A stretch of DNA of 64,000 nucleotides from Chaetorhynchus papuensis (lineage: Eukaryota; Chordata; Aves; Passeriformes; Rhipiduridae), in the NCBI GenBank assembly GCA_013396525.1, contig VWYX01000896.1, forward strand, positions 48,718-112,717. The letters run 5' to 3'. Every line of letters starts with the position of its first letter. Position 1 is the stretch's first letter. The notes under the pieces were generated by a model. The model saw only the letters and a program-made list of their open reading frames with translations. It was not told the origin of the DNA and searched no databases. A program made the translations under genes and the position numbers. Shown here piece by piece: positions 50,181-63,235 of the stretch.

Positions 50181-50492
50181 GAGCCTCGCTAGGAGGAATG
50201 TTTCTGGGATGAAGGGATATATTCAGTTCTCCTCGGGAGAAAAGGCAAGACTTGCTGTGGTTTTGAGGCCACTGTCATATCTGCTCATTGTTTATTGTTG
50301 GGGTTTTTCGCATGTGGCTGATCACACCTCGTAACAACAAATTTTCTTTGAAACGGTTCTTTTGATTAATTTAGCAGTATTAGCAAAAATAAGGAATATG
50401 AGCCGTTGACTTTGCTCTTTGTTGTCTGCGTTTGCAGCTGACTGAATAATGACTTGCATGTAGGGTTAAAAGTGCTGTCTCCTTTATTTCAG

Positions 50493-51289
50493 AGCTCTAG
50501 GGGAAGATGTTGTCTCTTCTGACATCTTGCGATTGAGATACCTGAGAACAGGTTGAGTAAGAATCCAAGTTCCTGAAGAAGACGCTACGAATGTATTGAA
50601 ATAAGAAGCTGTAAACATTTTTTTTCCCCCCCGTCTCCTGTACTGCATAAGAAACCATAATGTGAAGCACTTCTCGGACACTCTCCCAGATGTATGAAGT
50701 CTGCAAAGCTTGCTGTCCAGACTGGCTGCTTTAGTCAGGGGTACTTGCCACGTTTGTGGTGTGTATATAGTACTCTGAAGAAAAATCACTTTTTTTATGA
50801 AATTCCCAGAAGGACCATTTTATTATGGACAGCTTTTTCTGTATGTACATTCAGAGAGATTAATGCCTAGAGTTGAAAGGCATTTAGTATACACTGCAAA
50901 GTTGGCTTTCCCTCAGTTTTTCCAGATGTATTGTCTCCCCTGGACACTGGGAACACACACAACTGCCTGAACCGCAGATGCAGCCATGGAGCTGCGTGAA
51001 CTTGTGAGCCACACCAGAAGTCTTGCTGAGGGCTGCTGCCAGCCACCGCTGCACGACGTCAGCTGAGCTGTGATTGTGCCATGCTGATCCCAACACGGGG
51101 CACAGATGGAGTGACACCCTTCCTGCAGAGAAGAGGCTGTTGAGTTTTACGACGAAGGGTGACCGGTCACCTCTGTCAAATTCTGTGCACGAGATTGTCC
51201 TGTGCTGGCTGAACACGTGTCTCCCTGCTCCTGAGACGCTGAAGATGTGCTGCAGCTTATGACACATCCAAGAGAAGAAGCTTTGTAAG
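50493..51289 (+). other. ANKRD50: ANKRD50 5' leader (exon 2), uORF-dense
   Basis: A good acceptor, TGTCTCCTTTATTTCAG, ends at 50,492, so about 800 bases of leader would precede the start codon in the same exon. It contains many upstream ATGs: 50,507 (9 codons, A at -3), 50,591 (ATG TAT TGA), 50,660 (ATG-TGA minimal ORF), 50,690 (14 codons), 50,694 (58 codons, to 50,870), 50,986 (26 codons, strong GCCATGG context), 51,081 (20 codons), 51,245 (5 codons) and 51,259 (9 codons). The last two overlap as ATGA, and the last stops one base before the main ATG. This predicts strong translational control. An extra intron within the leader (acceptor-like TTTTTCCAG near 50,925) cannot be excluded. Confidence 0.6.
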
Positions 51290-51768
51290 ATGGCTCAAAC
51301 CAGCTTGCTGCAGGGAAAGCAGTTTTACTGTAGGGAGTGGGTTTTCCACAAGCTTCAGCACTGCCTCCAGGAGAAAGCTAGCTGCGGCGGTAGCGCTGCC
51401 AACAAACCATCTCTTGTAGCGAATTCTGGGAATAACACCGGTATTGTCTCTGGGAAAGGAGCTGCCTGGGGTGTGTTGTTGGTAGGAGGGCCCGGTAGTG
51501 GGAAGACAGCCCTCTGCACTGAGTTACTGTGGCCAAGCTCACCTGCAAACCTACAGAGAGGCTTACATCGGCAGGCTCTGGCCTTCCATTTCTGCAGGGC
51601 CCAGGACTCTGACACACTCTGTGTTGGAGGCTTTATTAGAGGTTTAGTCGCACAGATATGCCGCAGTGGACTGATCCCGGGATATGAGGACAAACTAAGA
51701 GATCCTGCCATTCAAAGTCTCTTGCAGCCCGGGGAGTGTGAGAGGAACCCCGCTGAAGCATTTAAAAG
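51290..51768 (+). CDS. ANKRD50: ANKRD50, first coding exon (N-terminal 159 residues, partial gene)
   Basis: This exon encodes the N-terminus of ankyrin repeat domain-containing protein 50, a large (about 1,400-residue) cytosolic protein on endosomes. It acts with the SNX27-retromer-WASH machinery in recycling membrane proteins such as GLUT1 to the cell surface. Visible here are the conserved start MAQTSLLQGKQF, the CREWVFHKLQHCLQEK segment (residues 14-29), a P-loop/Walker A GGPGSGKT (66-73) opening a STAND-like NTPase region, and the segment DTLCVGGFIRGLVAQICR. The start at 51,290 has a strong context (A at -3, G at +4). The exon ends at AAAAG|GTAAAA (donor GT 51,769-51,770), splitting an Arg codon after two bases (phase 2). 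Reading on meets TAA at once. All ankyrin repeats lie in exons beyond the window. Identity rests on recall of the vertebrate family sequence and is very likely. Confidence 0.93.
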
Positions 51769-52199
51769 GTAAAAACAAATTTAAGAAAAACCCCAACCCT
51801 ACTGAATACAAAACCAAGATAAAACAAACAAAAAAAATCTGCTGTTTGGGTTCTCCCTTCCAGTGAGCCTAAGATGCAGATAGTTTAAAACATGTTTGTT
51901 TCATGGCTTGTTATCTCTGTCAGAGCTTGCAGACTTACCATGGAAAAATCTAACTTTGTCGTTATAGCTGACATAAATAAATATTCACTTTTAAAACGAA
52001 GTTTATTATTAATAGTGAATTTATTTACATTTGTGTATTAATACCCTCAGATGTAACTGGGTGTTTTGGAAAGACATGAAAGTAATTGACTTCAGAGTGG
52101 AAAATAATCTAGTCCATGGTCTCCATGTGCCATAAAGGTAGGGCAGTTGTCCTTCACAGACCTGAAACAGACCTTATAGGACCCTTGGAAAAGCTTCCA

Positions 52200-52275
52200 A
52201 TAACATGCTCTGTCTAAGAGGAAACTGGGCTAATGGATCTCTGGGTCTGATCCAGCACATCGGTTTTATGTTTGT
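52200..52275 (+). mobile_element. Ancient CR1 3' end fragment
   Basis: ACTGGGCTAATGGATCTCTG followed by GGTCTGATCCAGCACATCGG corresponds to the conserved end of old amniote CR1 (GGGCTAGATGGACC...GGTCTGACCCAGTATGGC). It is short and diverged, in sense orientation with respect to ANKRD50. Confidence 0.65.
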
Positions 52276-55200
52276 CTAAAAATATGTGGTAGGAAAATGT
52301 CAATTAACTCCTTATGTTACTTCTCACAATATGCACAGATTGTGTCAAATCTTTATTGCTACTTCTTCTGTAAGTACTTCAAAGTGTTGAGGGGATCAGG
52401 AATTGATCAAGAGGGCTCACCCTGCCCCTTAAGAGGTTTGTCAGCTATCTAAGCTGAATGGGGGAAAAAACAGTAGATTTTTTGTATTAGCGTTCCCTAA
52501 CAAACCATAGTCTCCTGAGTATGTCACTGGTAATTCTGCTTCTGTAAGCACAAGGACATATGAAAGGATGTGTTACATGTATATAACAGTGTATATCCAT
52601 AGATATACTTAGAACAATGTACAGTCTGTGTGTCAGTGTGTGTCTTAGGTCTTTATTCCTTTGGGTCACAATGAAGGAAAATTCATGAAGGATAAGGCTT
52701 GTCTTCATCAACAGAGCTCCAGCCGATTGTGTTGCCAGTGTAAAACTTCTCTGGAATATTGGTTAAACTGAAATTTTTTGGTACTGTTGTAGTGGTGTAA
52801 TTTTTTGTGGTGCTTGGGGGTTTATTGCCTGATGTTTAAAGTATAAAAAAAATTCTTCTATTTTTTTTTTTCCTGACTTCTAAGACTGGGGAGACAAGTA
52901 CTGAGGTTGAACTGTACTGCTTGCTCTTATTGTCATGGTGGTGTAAAGGAGCCTTCCAGTTCTGATGGCTGTTGTGTCCTTGCCTGCTGAATAAACAGGA
53001 TGCATGTCCACATTGTTCTCAGTGTAGTGTCTTAAAACAAATAGTCTAAACCAAGACTAGTTCTGGAATTTTTGTTTGCTACTAAGTGAATATGAAACTT
53101 CTGACAGCTATTAGGGTCCTAATTTCAGAGGTATTAAGCCCTCTTAAATTCTAATGAATAAAAACTGGGTGCAATTAAGTGTCTATAAATGGAATAGCTG
53201 ACTGGCCATCTAGCTTCAGGCAGTCTTTTAAAATCATGAAAGTGGATTAATCTGGTGAGTAAGAGCCTGTTTATGTTTAAAAGTCTATTACAGGGAAATC
53301 TTACTAATTTAGTACAGGCAAGTTCTCAGTAAGAGCTGGAATCCTTCCTCTGTTCTAAAAGTGATTGCCTTACTGCACAGAACAGGAGCTAGGTTAATGT
53401 CTTTAGACAAAATGCAACCTGGAAATATAGAATGTAAGAGATACTGGTTAGTCAGACTCAGCTTTTTAAACTGGTTTTTATGAACACAGGGTTTAAGGAT
53501 AGGCTGTTCTGAGTATTTAGGTCAATATGCAGGGTTCTTGGTTTTGTATTGGAAAAATAAAATAGGCACAACATCCAGTAATAGTCTTTTCCTTCTCAAA
53601 TTTTGCAGCAGTGATGGTGAACTGTTATTACACTGAAAATTCTTACGAGGTAGTTCAACAGCTTCAGTCAAGGAGATTTTTCCTTTCACCCTTCATCTGT
53701 TCCCTTGCTCCCACTCACCCTGATCTCCTGCTCTCAAAAGCAGCTGTGGTGGATGGTCTTCATTCTCCTGCTTCAGATTTAAGGGAGATGAGGTGTTGGA
53801 GACGAGGTGCTGTGCTGGGAATATAAGTTTTCAGCACCGTGGCGGGGGACCAGGAGGTGGCTGTTGACAGCAGCACCACGAGCTTGTTCTGCTGGGTGAT
53901 ATAATCTCTGTCCACAAACAAGAGGCACTTGGCAGCCCCCTTCCCACCATCAAGCACCTCAATCATTTGTTTAATTGAGCCTTTGCTAATGTATACACCA
54001 TGCAAGGAATGTTTTAACAAAATTATAGTTTAGGATGTTGCGTGGTTTCTAAGACTTGCCACGGAGCACTTCAGTCCTCTGCTCTGGTGTGTTTATGTCA
54101 AGTTAAAAGTTGCTGTAATGTGAAATGAGTTCTAGGAGGGCTTAACAGTCAGATGATTGCATCTCCCATTGTGTCAAGGCACTAAAGAAGCACAAAGTGC
54201 TTGTCTCAGTGCTCCATTGATTTTTGTCTTGTTTTAGTTTATTCAGTACAAGAGGGGAAAGACTGTTCTTTAAAGGCACTGTCAAATTTTTGCTCTGCTT
54301 GTCACAGCTGCTCTAGACCCAGCCATGTATTCATGGCCTAAAATGGAAAGACTTCTCTTCATAAGTGCTAAACAAGATGACACCACTCTATTTTTGTGCT
54401 AATCGTCCTGGAAATACCGAGAAAGAAAAGCGTCCTAATGTCTTGTAACATGCCAGTTTATAAACAATATAAAGTTTGTTAGTTAAAATAGTGCCATGTT
54501 TTCCTGAAGGATGTTTCTTAAATAGATTTTCAGCAGTCCTGATGGTCATAGTGATACATGTGCAACTGATGACCCTCAGAGTTTCTCATGCTGTTTAAAT
54601 GTCTTATGCATTTATAAGCTTTAAATGCCCTAAAGATTCTCTCAGGGGCAGATCTTGCAGATTTGAAGAACAGGAAGGGCTGAGTTAGACAAGTGTATTT
54701 AACATTTTGCGTTTGTTGCTGCACTGACAGCTGAGAGAAAGAACAGCTACTTACAGCACTTTTCTTATCAGGCACCCAGTGCTGGAGCAGAAAGCAGCCT
54801 TAAATATCAGGGAGAGAGCTGAACCCTCACTCAGCTTTTCAGTGAAAGTAAAGCAGAAGGGAAGGCAAAGATGTTACAGACGCCAGAAGTTAAGAAGAAA
54901 TGATGTGATAAACAGAGAGTTTAATTCAAAAGGTCTATTAGGCTCTTCTTCCCTGTTCATAAAGAAAAATTCGGAATAACCCAAATTTTACGATGTTATC
55001 TCCAGGGTTGTTTTGGTTTCACTGCAGCAAGTTTATGCTTCCAGTGATTTGGTAGGAATACAGGCAGATACGACTTATCCAAGGCCATGAGGGCATAGAG
55101 GAGCTCTGATGCAAACTGTGGACAGTGCTGAAATTTGTGTAAACTGGGCTGTAGAAAGGCATCTCCCTTATGTTCCTGGTTTATGCTTTCCAGACAGAGG

Positions 55201-57779
55201 AGATGACATTAAGCACCTTCAGAGAGTAAGGAAAGGCGAACAATTCTCATGTGCTGTGCTGCACTTGGGATTGCTGCTGGGAGGCAGAGCTTGCCTCATT
55301 CACAGCCCAGAAAGTGGCTGTCACTAGAAGTGTGGGCACAGCTTACCCTGCAGAGTTGATTTGTTTTGCAGCCATTGCTCTTGTGATTGAAAGATACCCA
55401 AGACCGAAGCTCCTGGGACAGAATTTAGAGGTGGAACGTGTTAAATAACACCATGCTTTTAAACTTGCACCAAACTCACCTTTAGTGTGTGTTGGTCTAG
55501 TACAAACCTAAAGCCAACTTTGAATTTTGCTTGGGTGTGTTGCTGCAATTAATAAATCACAAAAAAAGGGTGAATTTCCACATCTCCCAGCAGGCTGGTG
55601 CAGATGGAGCTGCTTTGCTCTCACTCACAGATGAAGTTTCTTTCTTTCTGAGTGTGTTTTCAGGGGACTTCAAATCTTGTAAGACCTTTCACATCCTTAT
55701 GTCTCACGTATGGAATTTGGGTCAGTGATGTCCAAGTGATTTTTGCTTGTGAAGTATCCTAAAATTCTATTACTAAAGTATTTCTCATACAACTACTTTA
55801 ATGTAAGAGGGTCTGATCTAAGTGATTTTTATCAGGAAAAAGAATGAAGCTGTGAATTCAGATTTCCACTGAAGAGACTCAAAAAATTAGAAATTTAAAA
55901 GAAATAAAGCCACAAAACAAAACCAGAAAGAGCTGCTGAACAAATTTGCGACTCTATAAGAACTTTGTAGAAGTTTTCTCAAGCTGCTGTTACATCCTCT
56001 TTACCAAAAATGAACATAGGGAAGCTGTACCCCAGAGCTTAAGTAATCTTTTTTTTTTTTTCCAGAAAGGACACTGCATTCTATGCATGCTGATGCTAAA
56101 TTCAGTGCAGTGGTTCCTTTTGAAGATTCCCAGACTGTCACAGCTTTTCTTCTGTTTCTAACTCCCGATCTCTGTGTGCACAACAGATTTGCCTTGTAGT
56201 TTAATGTGACCAGTAATGTTAAGTGATGTAAAAAGCCAAACAGTTTTATAGTTCTCTGGAATATGCAAATATCTGTAGACTTGACTGTACGAGGTGTGAG
56301 AGGTCATGTAAGGTTCTCTGCTGACTGCAGGTTTGAAGCAGGGGTTTACATTGATAAAATTTGAAAGCCTGGTATGAGTCATGTGAGTCACTCCTCTGGA
56401 CAGCGTTAAAGTGCAGCAGTTCTTGTGCCAAGGGCTGTTATCTGTGTAAAGTTCCTTCTGCCTGCTTGGAGAACTCCAAAGGATTGAGCCTCTGGTGTTG
56501 TGTCTTTGGCAATATGATGGAAACCTCATAAAGGGCAGAATTCAGAGGAAAAACCTCTGAGCGTCAGCCAATGCTAACAAGCATTTCCTCCCACCCCAGC
56601 CCTTCACCTGTATTGACTTTCCATGTTATTAAGTTATTTTTTTATCTTGTTCCTCCCTTTTCCCTGGAGAGTCCTGTATCATCAGAAAGTTGCAAGTAGG
56701 TGACCAAGTTTTTACTCCTATCTAAGTGATACGGGGTAACAAGTTTTATTTCAATTTCTGGCTTCTTTGTTTCTGACAATGTAGAAAAACAGTGGTTTGT
56801 TCAGCAAACACACTGTGACTTTTGTCCAGGGACTTTCAATCTGCAGTACTGAAATGCATTTTTCTTGCTTAGATGAAGGAAAAGATTTAGACATTGAGTT
56901 GTAAACGATAACAGATGAAGTGTGAAGAAGCTGTTCATTTTTAGAACTCCTTGTATCATCTTTGAAGTCAGTAATATAACAAAAATTATAATGGATTGTG
57001 TAGGCTTTATTGAACAATTAACTAGTGAGCTTTTTGCTGGTTTGGGGTAGCTTATCGTTAATTGCAAAAATTTGAGTGCATTTTGGTGTAAATTTGAGAT
57101 AAATTAAGACTATCCTGACTTTAATGGGTTTTGATATTGCACCCTACAAACCTGGGAGTTTTCCTTGCTGGTGAATTAACCTCTGTATGAGTTTCTGCTG
57201 CAGTTTGCAGCACCCAGGTTCTGAGGCTGCTGTGAAAAGTTGACAGTGAGAGGCAGCACATTGGAGATGGTTGCAGATACCTGAGCTTGGGCTACTGGAA
57301 ACCCAAAAGCTGCTGGGATTTCTAGCAATTTACTCTAAAAGACATTGCTAATTCAGTATTAATCTTTTATAGATAATAAATGACTCGGTTTTTCTCACCC
57401 AGGTCTCAGACTGCCTGGGAATGAGCTACATCTCTTTCTCTAATCAACTTAATTCTGGAAAGGGCTGCTACAGAGCCTCTCCCTCTGCTACCAGAGCTCC
57501 AGTACAGTCTTGGGAGCTGTAGCTCTCCAGGGGTTGCAGGAAGGGTCTGAATATATAGATTTTGTCAGGCTCTCTTAATTTTGTAGAGCTGTAAGTGGTA
57601 GAAACAAAGCCAAGGACTAACTGTATCCTGTTTCATGCAAAGAAGGATCTGAATGCATGATAAATTAATTTACAAGACCCTTTAAAGAAGAAAGTTATTA
57701 AACCTCCAGTGTGTTTGTTCGTTTACCAAGTGTAAAGTTCAAATGTGCAGTTGACTGATTTGAACCTTGAGAAGTTTGG

Positions 57780-58095
57780 AAGGGGAGCTCAGAAAAATCA
57801 AGTCCAGCATCTCCTTCACCAGACAGAAAAAACTGAAGATGCTGGCTTCATCTGCTCTTATGCTTCACAGTTCTTCTAGAAAAAAAATCTGTATGTTATC
57901 CTGAGTTGGGGTTTTTTTGCTAAAATCTAAGATTTTACTATTTAGGGTGTTCTCCAGAGACATGGAGAATAGATTCTTTCTTTCCTTTTTGGGACAGCCT
58001 TTTCAATATTTGAAAACAGCTTTAATCTCTTTCATCTCTACTTGAAATTAAATAATTCCAGCTTGTTAGTCTGTCCTCAGAGGTCATACCTAAGA
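57780..58095 (-). mobile_element. Ancient CR1-like LINE fragment
   Basis: The plus strand shows the reverse complement of the old CR1 3' region: TTTTCAATATTTGAAAACAG, then CTTTAATCTCTTTCATCTCT, then AATAATTCCAGCTTGTTAGT and CTGTCCTCAGAGGTCAT. The order and spacing match. The part left of about 57,950 is less certain. Confidence 0.65.
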
Positions 58096-61000
58096 ATGAA
58101 TGTGGCATTAAAAAATCCCTTAGCTAAATAAAAGCTTTTGGTGACTAAAGGGAATTTTTCTTACCAATGTTTTAGATGTGTAAATAAGCAGCATTCTGCT
58201 TCTGTACTTTCCCAGATTTTTGTCCATTCCTACATCTTTCACTTATGCTTGACTAGAATCCTGAAGCTAGTTGGACCCTAGCCCAGAAGAGCTTGATCTG
58301 TTAGAAGATTGAATTCTCCTTTTAGTCGTTTTCAGTTAAAAACTATCTCATTACAGTTAAAATCCAGTTGTTTTGTTTATTTATGATTTATTTTATGCTC
58401 AGAAATGATGGAGCAAGATACCATCTGAAAATCATGGCAATTTATGGGTGAGATGAGAAACTATTTTTGCAAGAGTGTGCATGAGAGGTTAAAAAGAATC
58501 TGCCAACTCAGCCTGTCTTTCCAGCTCAGTGAAAGTGGAGTTGCAGAAGGTAAATTTGCTCTTGTGAGAGCATCTTGACTCTGCTGGAGCTTCTGAGTAT
58601 TTACATGTAACTGGGGCTTTACACTTGTAACTGATGCTGGGTTTCATAGGAAACTCTTCGTTCTGGCGTTCTCCAGTCCATCAGAAAGTTGAGCATTGCC
58701 TGAAGCTTAAGTACTTTGTGGCATGTTTCTCTTGAGGCTTTTCCCTTAAATCTGTGGAGTTAACGGGTCACAAAGCAGCACTGAGTGTTTCTGCAAGAGC
58801 AAGTTGTATGTTCCTCTTTCATTGTATGGGAGCAGAGCCTTCAGACTGAACATAATACCGTTTAAGGTTTTAACCTTCTCAGATTGAATTACCATAAGAA
58901 AGTTTCCCCAAGGCATTTTAATAATGACAACTTACATAGACCTTTTTGTCTTCTACTTCTATAGGCATTAACATTTTGGCTTTAATCAGTGTGGCTCAGA
59001 CTTAAACCTTACAGGTTTTCCTATAAGCTGTTTAGTTAGATGGACCTTCATAGCAATTCTTACTTGTTAATTATTTCCCTTCAGTTTTCTATGCACATGT
59101 TCATAGCTTGTGCCAGGGTTTAGGTTTCTTTTCCTTTCTTCTTTTTCAATGAAAAAGTGAAAAGGATTTGGTGGATTGTGAAGTAGAAAGGACTTAGTGT
59201 GTCTTATATATTGGGAGAAGATAGTATTGAAATATCACCCCCTGAAAGCAATGGCTTGAAGAGATTTCAGTTTCTTGCTCGTGATGATATGTACAGTACA
59301 CTGGGAATGGTGAGAAATCTTCTGTCTTTGTCCAGGAGCAGGAGTGTTTTCAGTAGTTAATGCAAAGACACTTTGTGATTGAAGAATGACTGCTGGAAAA
59401 GAAATAACCAGGCAAAAAAGGCAAGAAAATAATTACATTGACCCAAGGGTTGAGTTGTACAGAGGTGTTCAAAGGTATTGCAGAGGAGGTGCTGCAAAGA
59501 ATGGGGGTGGGAAGGTTCCTGGTCTGCTTGTTGACATCAAAATGTGATAAGATATCATGAAAAAAGAACTGAAAATGAGATCATGATAAGAAGGCGACTG
59601 GGGACATTTCCATAATGAAGTAAAAGGGGCAAACCGATTGCAGTCAAGTGTCACATGTTTGTAGATACCGTTGCACAAAGTGAGGACCAAAAACTCTTGC
59701 GTGTAGAAGGCCATCAGACTTTTGGGCTCAGTTGTGGATGCTGCTGTTTAAACTGATGGGACTGAGAGGAAGGATGGAATAAAGGATCATATGTGAGTGG
59801 ACTTTAAGTCCAGTGTCTTTTCCTTGGGTTTTTTATTTTGTCGTGTCCCAGTAAGAGATGGAAATACCTGGTGCTTGTGTGAAGGAGGGGAGGTGGGCAC
59901 CTGGCTGTGCACAGATGCAAGATGTGTGCTAGAGATCTGTGACATCTTAGAACATGAGAGAAGGAAGGGGCCATGGCAGCACCTTGTTTAAGGCTATTTG
60001 CAGCAGCATGGAGTTGTCCTGGAAGAAACAGAAAGATGTTCAGAAGCTCTAGGTCGGTTAAGGAAAATACCAGCAGTGTAGAGGTGACAGTAACAGGCAG
60101 GTAGGAATGAACCTCAGGAGGAAAAACTGTTACGAATGGGATTGCAGCATGATCTCCATCTCAGAGCAGTTAATTAACAAGTCTTGGTTTAACTGCATCG
60201 ACTCTCCTGCAGCGATCATGAGCGTGGTACACTAAGCTGTCCAGCCTTTTCCTACACTTGCCTGGAGCAGAGTTCAACAGGACATTAGGAAAAAAGCTCT
60301 GTTTGTAGGTAAAGTGCAACTGATCCGCGATAAGAGTAGTTGTGTTGTTTATGATTTTGGATTACAATAATGATCAAAATTTAACAGTGTAGCAGATGGA
60401 GATTCAGCAGCCAGCAGCACAACACCAAATCATTCTGTGTTTCTATACTTTTTTCATTAGTACCTTCTTTTACTTTAACTTGTGGTTAAGTTTTCATCCA
60501 CAGTAAACAATTTGTGTATGAATTATTGGAGGGGAGGAAGAGGGAGATGTAGTTTCTGTCACTTGTTCTGTTGTAGCTAAGGCTAATAAATATGAAGCTA
60601 CAAAATCAGTTCCAAAGCTAAATGCATCAGTGCTGTAAGATTATAGAATCAGGTCTACATGGTGCTAACCTGAATGGTTTTTGAGAGTAAACTGTTGAGA
60701 AAATAGAGAAAGCATCAATTGGAGATTTACAGGCAAACCAGAGAAACTGTATCTGCTTGGGGCTGGGGGTGAAAAAAAACCAAACCACAAGATAAGGCCC
60801 CAGAGTGATGCATGAGGAGCATATGCTGTGAATTGTACTTTGGGGACTGTGGGAGAATAATTTTGAATGGGACACATGAAAGCTGCTCCATCTGTTGCCT
60901 CTTCAGCTAAGACAGTGCAATGAACATTAGGGCAGTCCATTTTACTAAGATGGAAAATGAGATGGATAAAGATACGTGGTAACACAAACATAGTAGGAAA

Positions 61001-61832
61001 GCTGTCTTGAGTGTGCTTGACTAGGAAGGCAAATTCTTGACAGCTTTTCATCTGGTATTTGTGCAGAGGATTTTCTCAAAATGAGGTTGGACAGTATAAT
61101 CCTGCAATCAGTTCAGCAGTTCAGGGATGCTTTATGATGGTGTGCAAGACATGACATAGGCAGGTATGGAGCAACTTGATTAGGGAAAGATCAGGACTGT
61201 AAAATGTCTGTTGTTGTTTAGCCTGGTTCTTCCAGGCTGGCAGTTCAAGAACCCCCTGTTCTGAAGGAGCCGCTTACTGCTGGAACAGCCACTGCAGCAT
61301 CCCTTCCTTCTGCTTCCCAATCGGCAATGTTGGGGTTTTTTTCCCTTTGGAATGCATAGGAAAAATCTAATTAATTTGGGGATTGTCAGACTGAACTGCA
61401 GTAATAATGGTGGCTCTTTTATTGTGTGTATTAATCTACTGTATTCTGTTTTATGGTCTTGGAATAATAGAGCATAGTAAACTAGCATGTAGCCTGACAG
61501 CAGCCACACAATTGGATTTATTCAGTGCACTTTTCTATCTGTCTCATCTGGGAGTTTTTAGTTTTCTTTTTGTGCTTAGCATTTCTCTCATGCCAGCAAA
61601 TACAATCATATACCTGGAAAGAAGTATCTGTTCCTTCAGTCGTGTTTATGCACTGCATAAATAGAGACAGAAAAAAAAAGAAAGGGATTTTTGTCTGTCT
61701 CCAAAATGTAGAATAATACCTACAAATGCAAATGCCTGTAAAGCTACAAGAATTTCAATTCCGTTGTGTACTAATGTTTCCAGATAACACTGCTTATAGA
61801 AGTTACATTTTTGTAAGGAAAGCTGGAAAGAC

Positions 61833-61852
61833 TATATATATATATATATATA
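61833..61852. repeat. (TA)10 microsatellite
   Basis: Uninterrupted TA dinucleotide repeat inside the ANKRD50 intron. Confidence 0.92.
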
Positions 61853-63172
61853 AATTGTATTTCCCTTGCCTGTACCTTTGGTTTCATAAATGATTTAAAA
61901 CTAACCTTGTAATTTTAATGCATTCTATTGCATATATAAACCTGTTAGTTTTTTTATTGTGGTGCCCCACTCTTACACGTTGCATTTCAACCGCAGGCTT
62001 TTGCATATTTGCAAAGTAAGTTCTTAGTCTAACTTTACATGCATGGAAAATAAGGTGCAGTATAGGCAATTCTCTCATTTCTACTAATGATAGTTTTCAG
62101 TGAGTCTGATTTGATGTTTTCATCTCATGCATTTGATGTAAAGTGTACTTTCTTTGACAACTCCTACGTTTTTTTAAAAAAAGAGAGAGATGGATTTGCA
62201 GAAAAAAATACCATTGAGAACTTAATTGATGCTTAATAGAAAGAAAAGCATTGATTTTTGACCCTAATTAAAGAACTTTAAAGCAAAACCTGGTGGATGA
62301 CGGATTCCAGGAATAAATATAAGTAACAGCAACTTAGACAACAGCTCAAAAACTGGGGATGGAGGAGGAGGGGAAATAGGCTTAGTCATGTAGGTCATGG
62401 GACAGACAAGAAGGTAAGTCAGGAAATAATCAAATGCCTTAGGTGTCTTTATACTAATGGAAAAAAGGTAAGGGGTGAACAAGCAGAACTGGAAATTTTA
62501 GTGTACAGTCAAGATAGAGTTCAGTGCTCTAAAAGATCTGTCAGGATAACTTGTATAACTGGTATGTGTTAAAAAAAAAGTAGCTTGTTTTGTACATAAC
62601 ATGCTTGCTTGTAATTCTAGAATAAAGTAAAGGAATTAAAGGCACTGGAAAATCTGATTAAAATACATATACCACGTGTGGTGATAGCTCTGCATGTGGG
62701 ATTTCTGCTTCAGGGTTTGTTGGTAAGCCTGATCTTTCATGGCCTGTAAATCCAACTGCCTATCAGACCTTCTTGTTACCTGCTTAGTCCAAGTAGTGTT
62801 CTTGGTAACAAACAGAGATTCTCACACCTCAAAACCGTGTCTTTTGTAAAATTACAAGTGCTTTACTCTACCAAATCAGCGAGCTCAAGTAAGCCAAGCT
62901 GCTTTAAGATAACGAGTGGCATTATCCATGGCATAGAATTTGGATGATAATGTCTGCACAGTTGAAAAATTTGAATAACAAATAGGAGATAAACATCAGC
63001 TGGGAAGGCATGATACAAGCAGGAGTCTGGCACTGACCGTACTTCTGTTGTCAAAGAGGAGATAATAGCTGGTGGGGAGACATAAATTAGCTTCAGCCAG
63101 ATTGGAAAAAATCAGCTGAGGCTATTAAAGAAATCTTTTGGTGACAGTGACTAAGAAATGATCCTGAATGCA

Positions 63173-63235
63173 TGTGTTGGGTTAAGGGTTAGACTCAAAG
63201 GCCTCTTCCACCCTAAATGATTTTATGATTCTTTG
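63173..63235 (+). mobile_element. CR1 LINE 3' tail
   Basis: TGTGTTGGGTTAAGGGTTAG is followed by ACTCAAAGGCCTCTTCCACC, then CTAAATGATTTTATGATTCT: the last ~60 bases of a plus-strand CR1 including the octamer-like end. Confidence 0.88.

Noticed and set aside
51074..51262. 62-codon frame in the ANKRD50 leader, in frame with the main start
   Set aside because: It begins with TTG, not ATG, and ends in TGA before the main start. Only its final 5 codons from the ATG at 51,245 are a plausible uORF.
53611..53826. 71-codon plus-strand frame with faint resemblance to a small adaptor protein
   Set aside because: The resemblance covered only a few residues and did not extend; coincidence.
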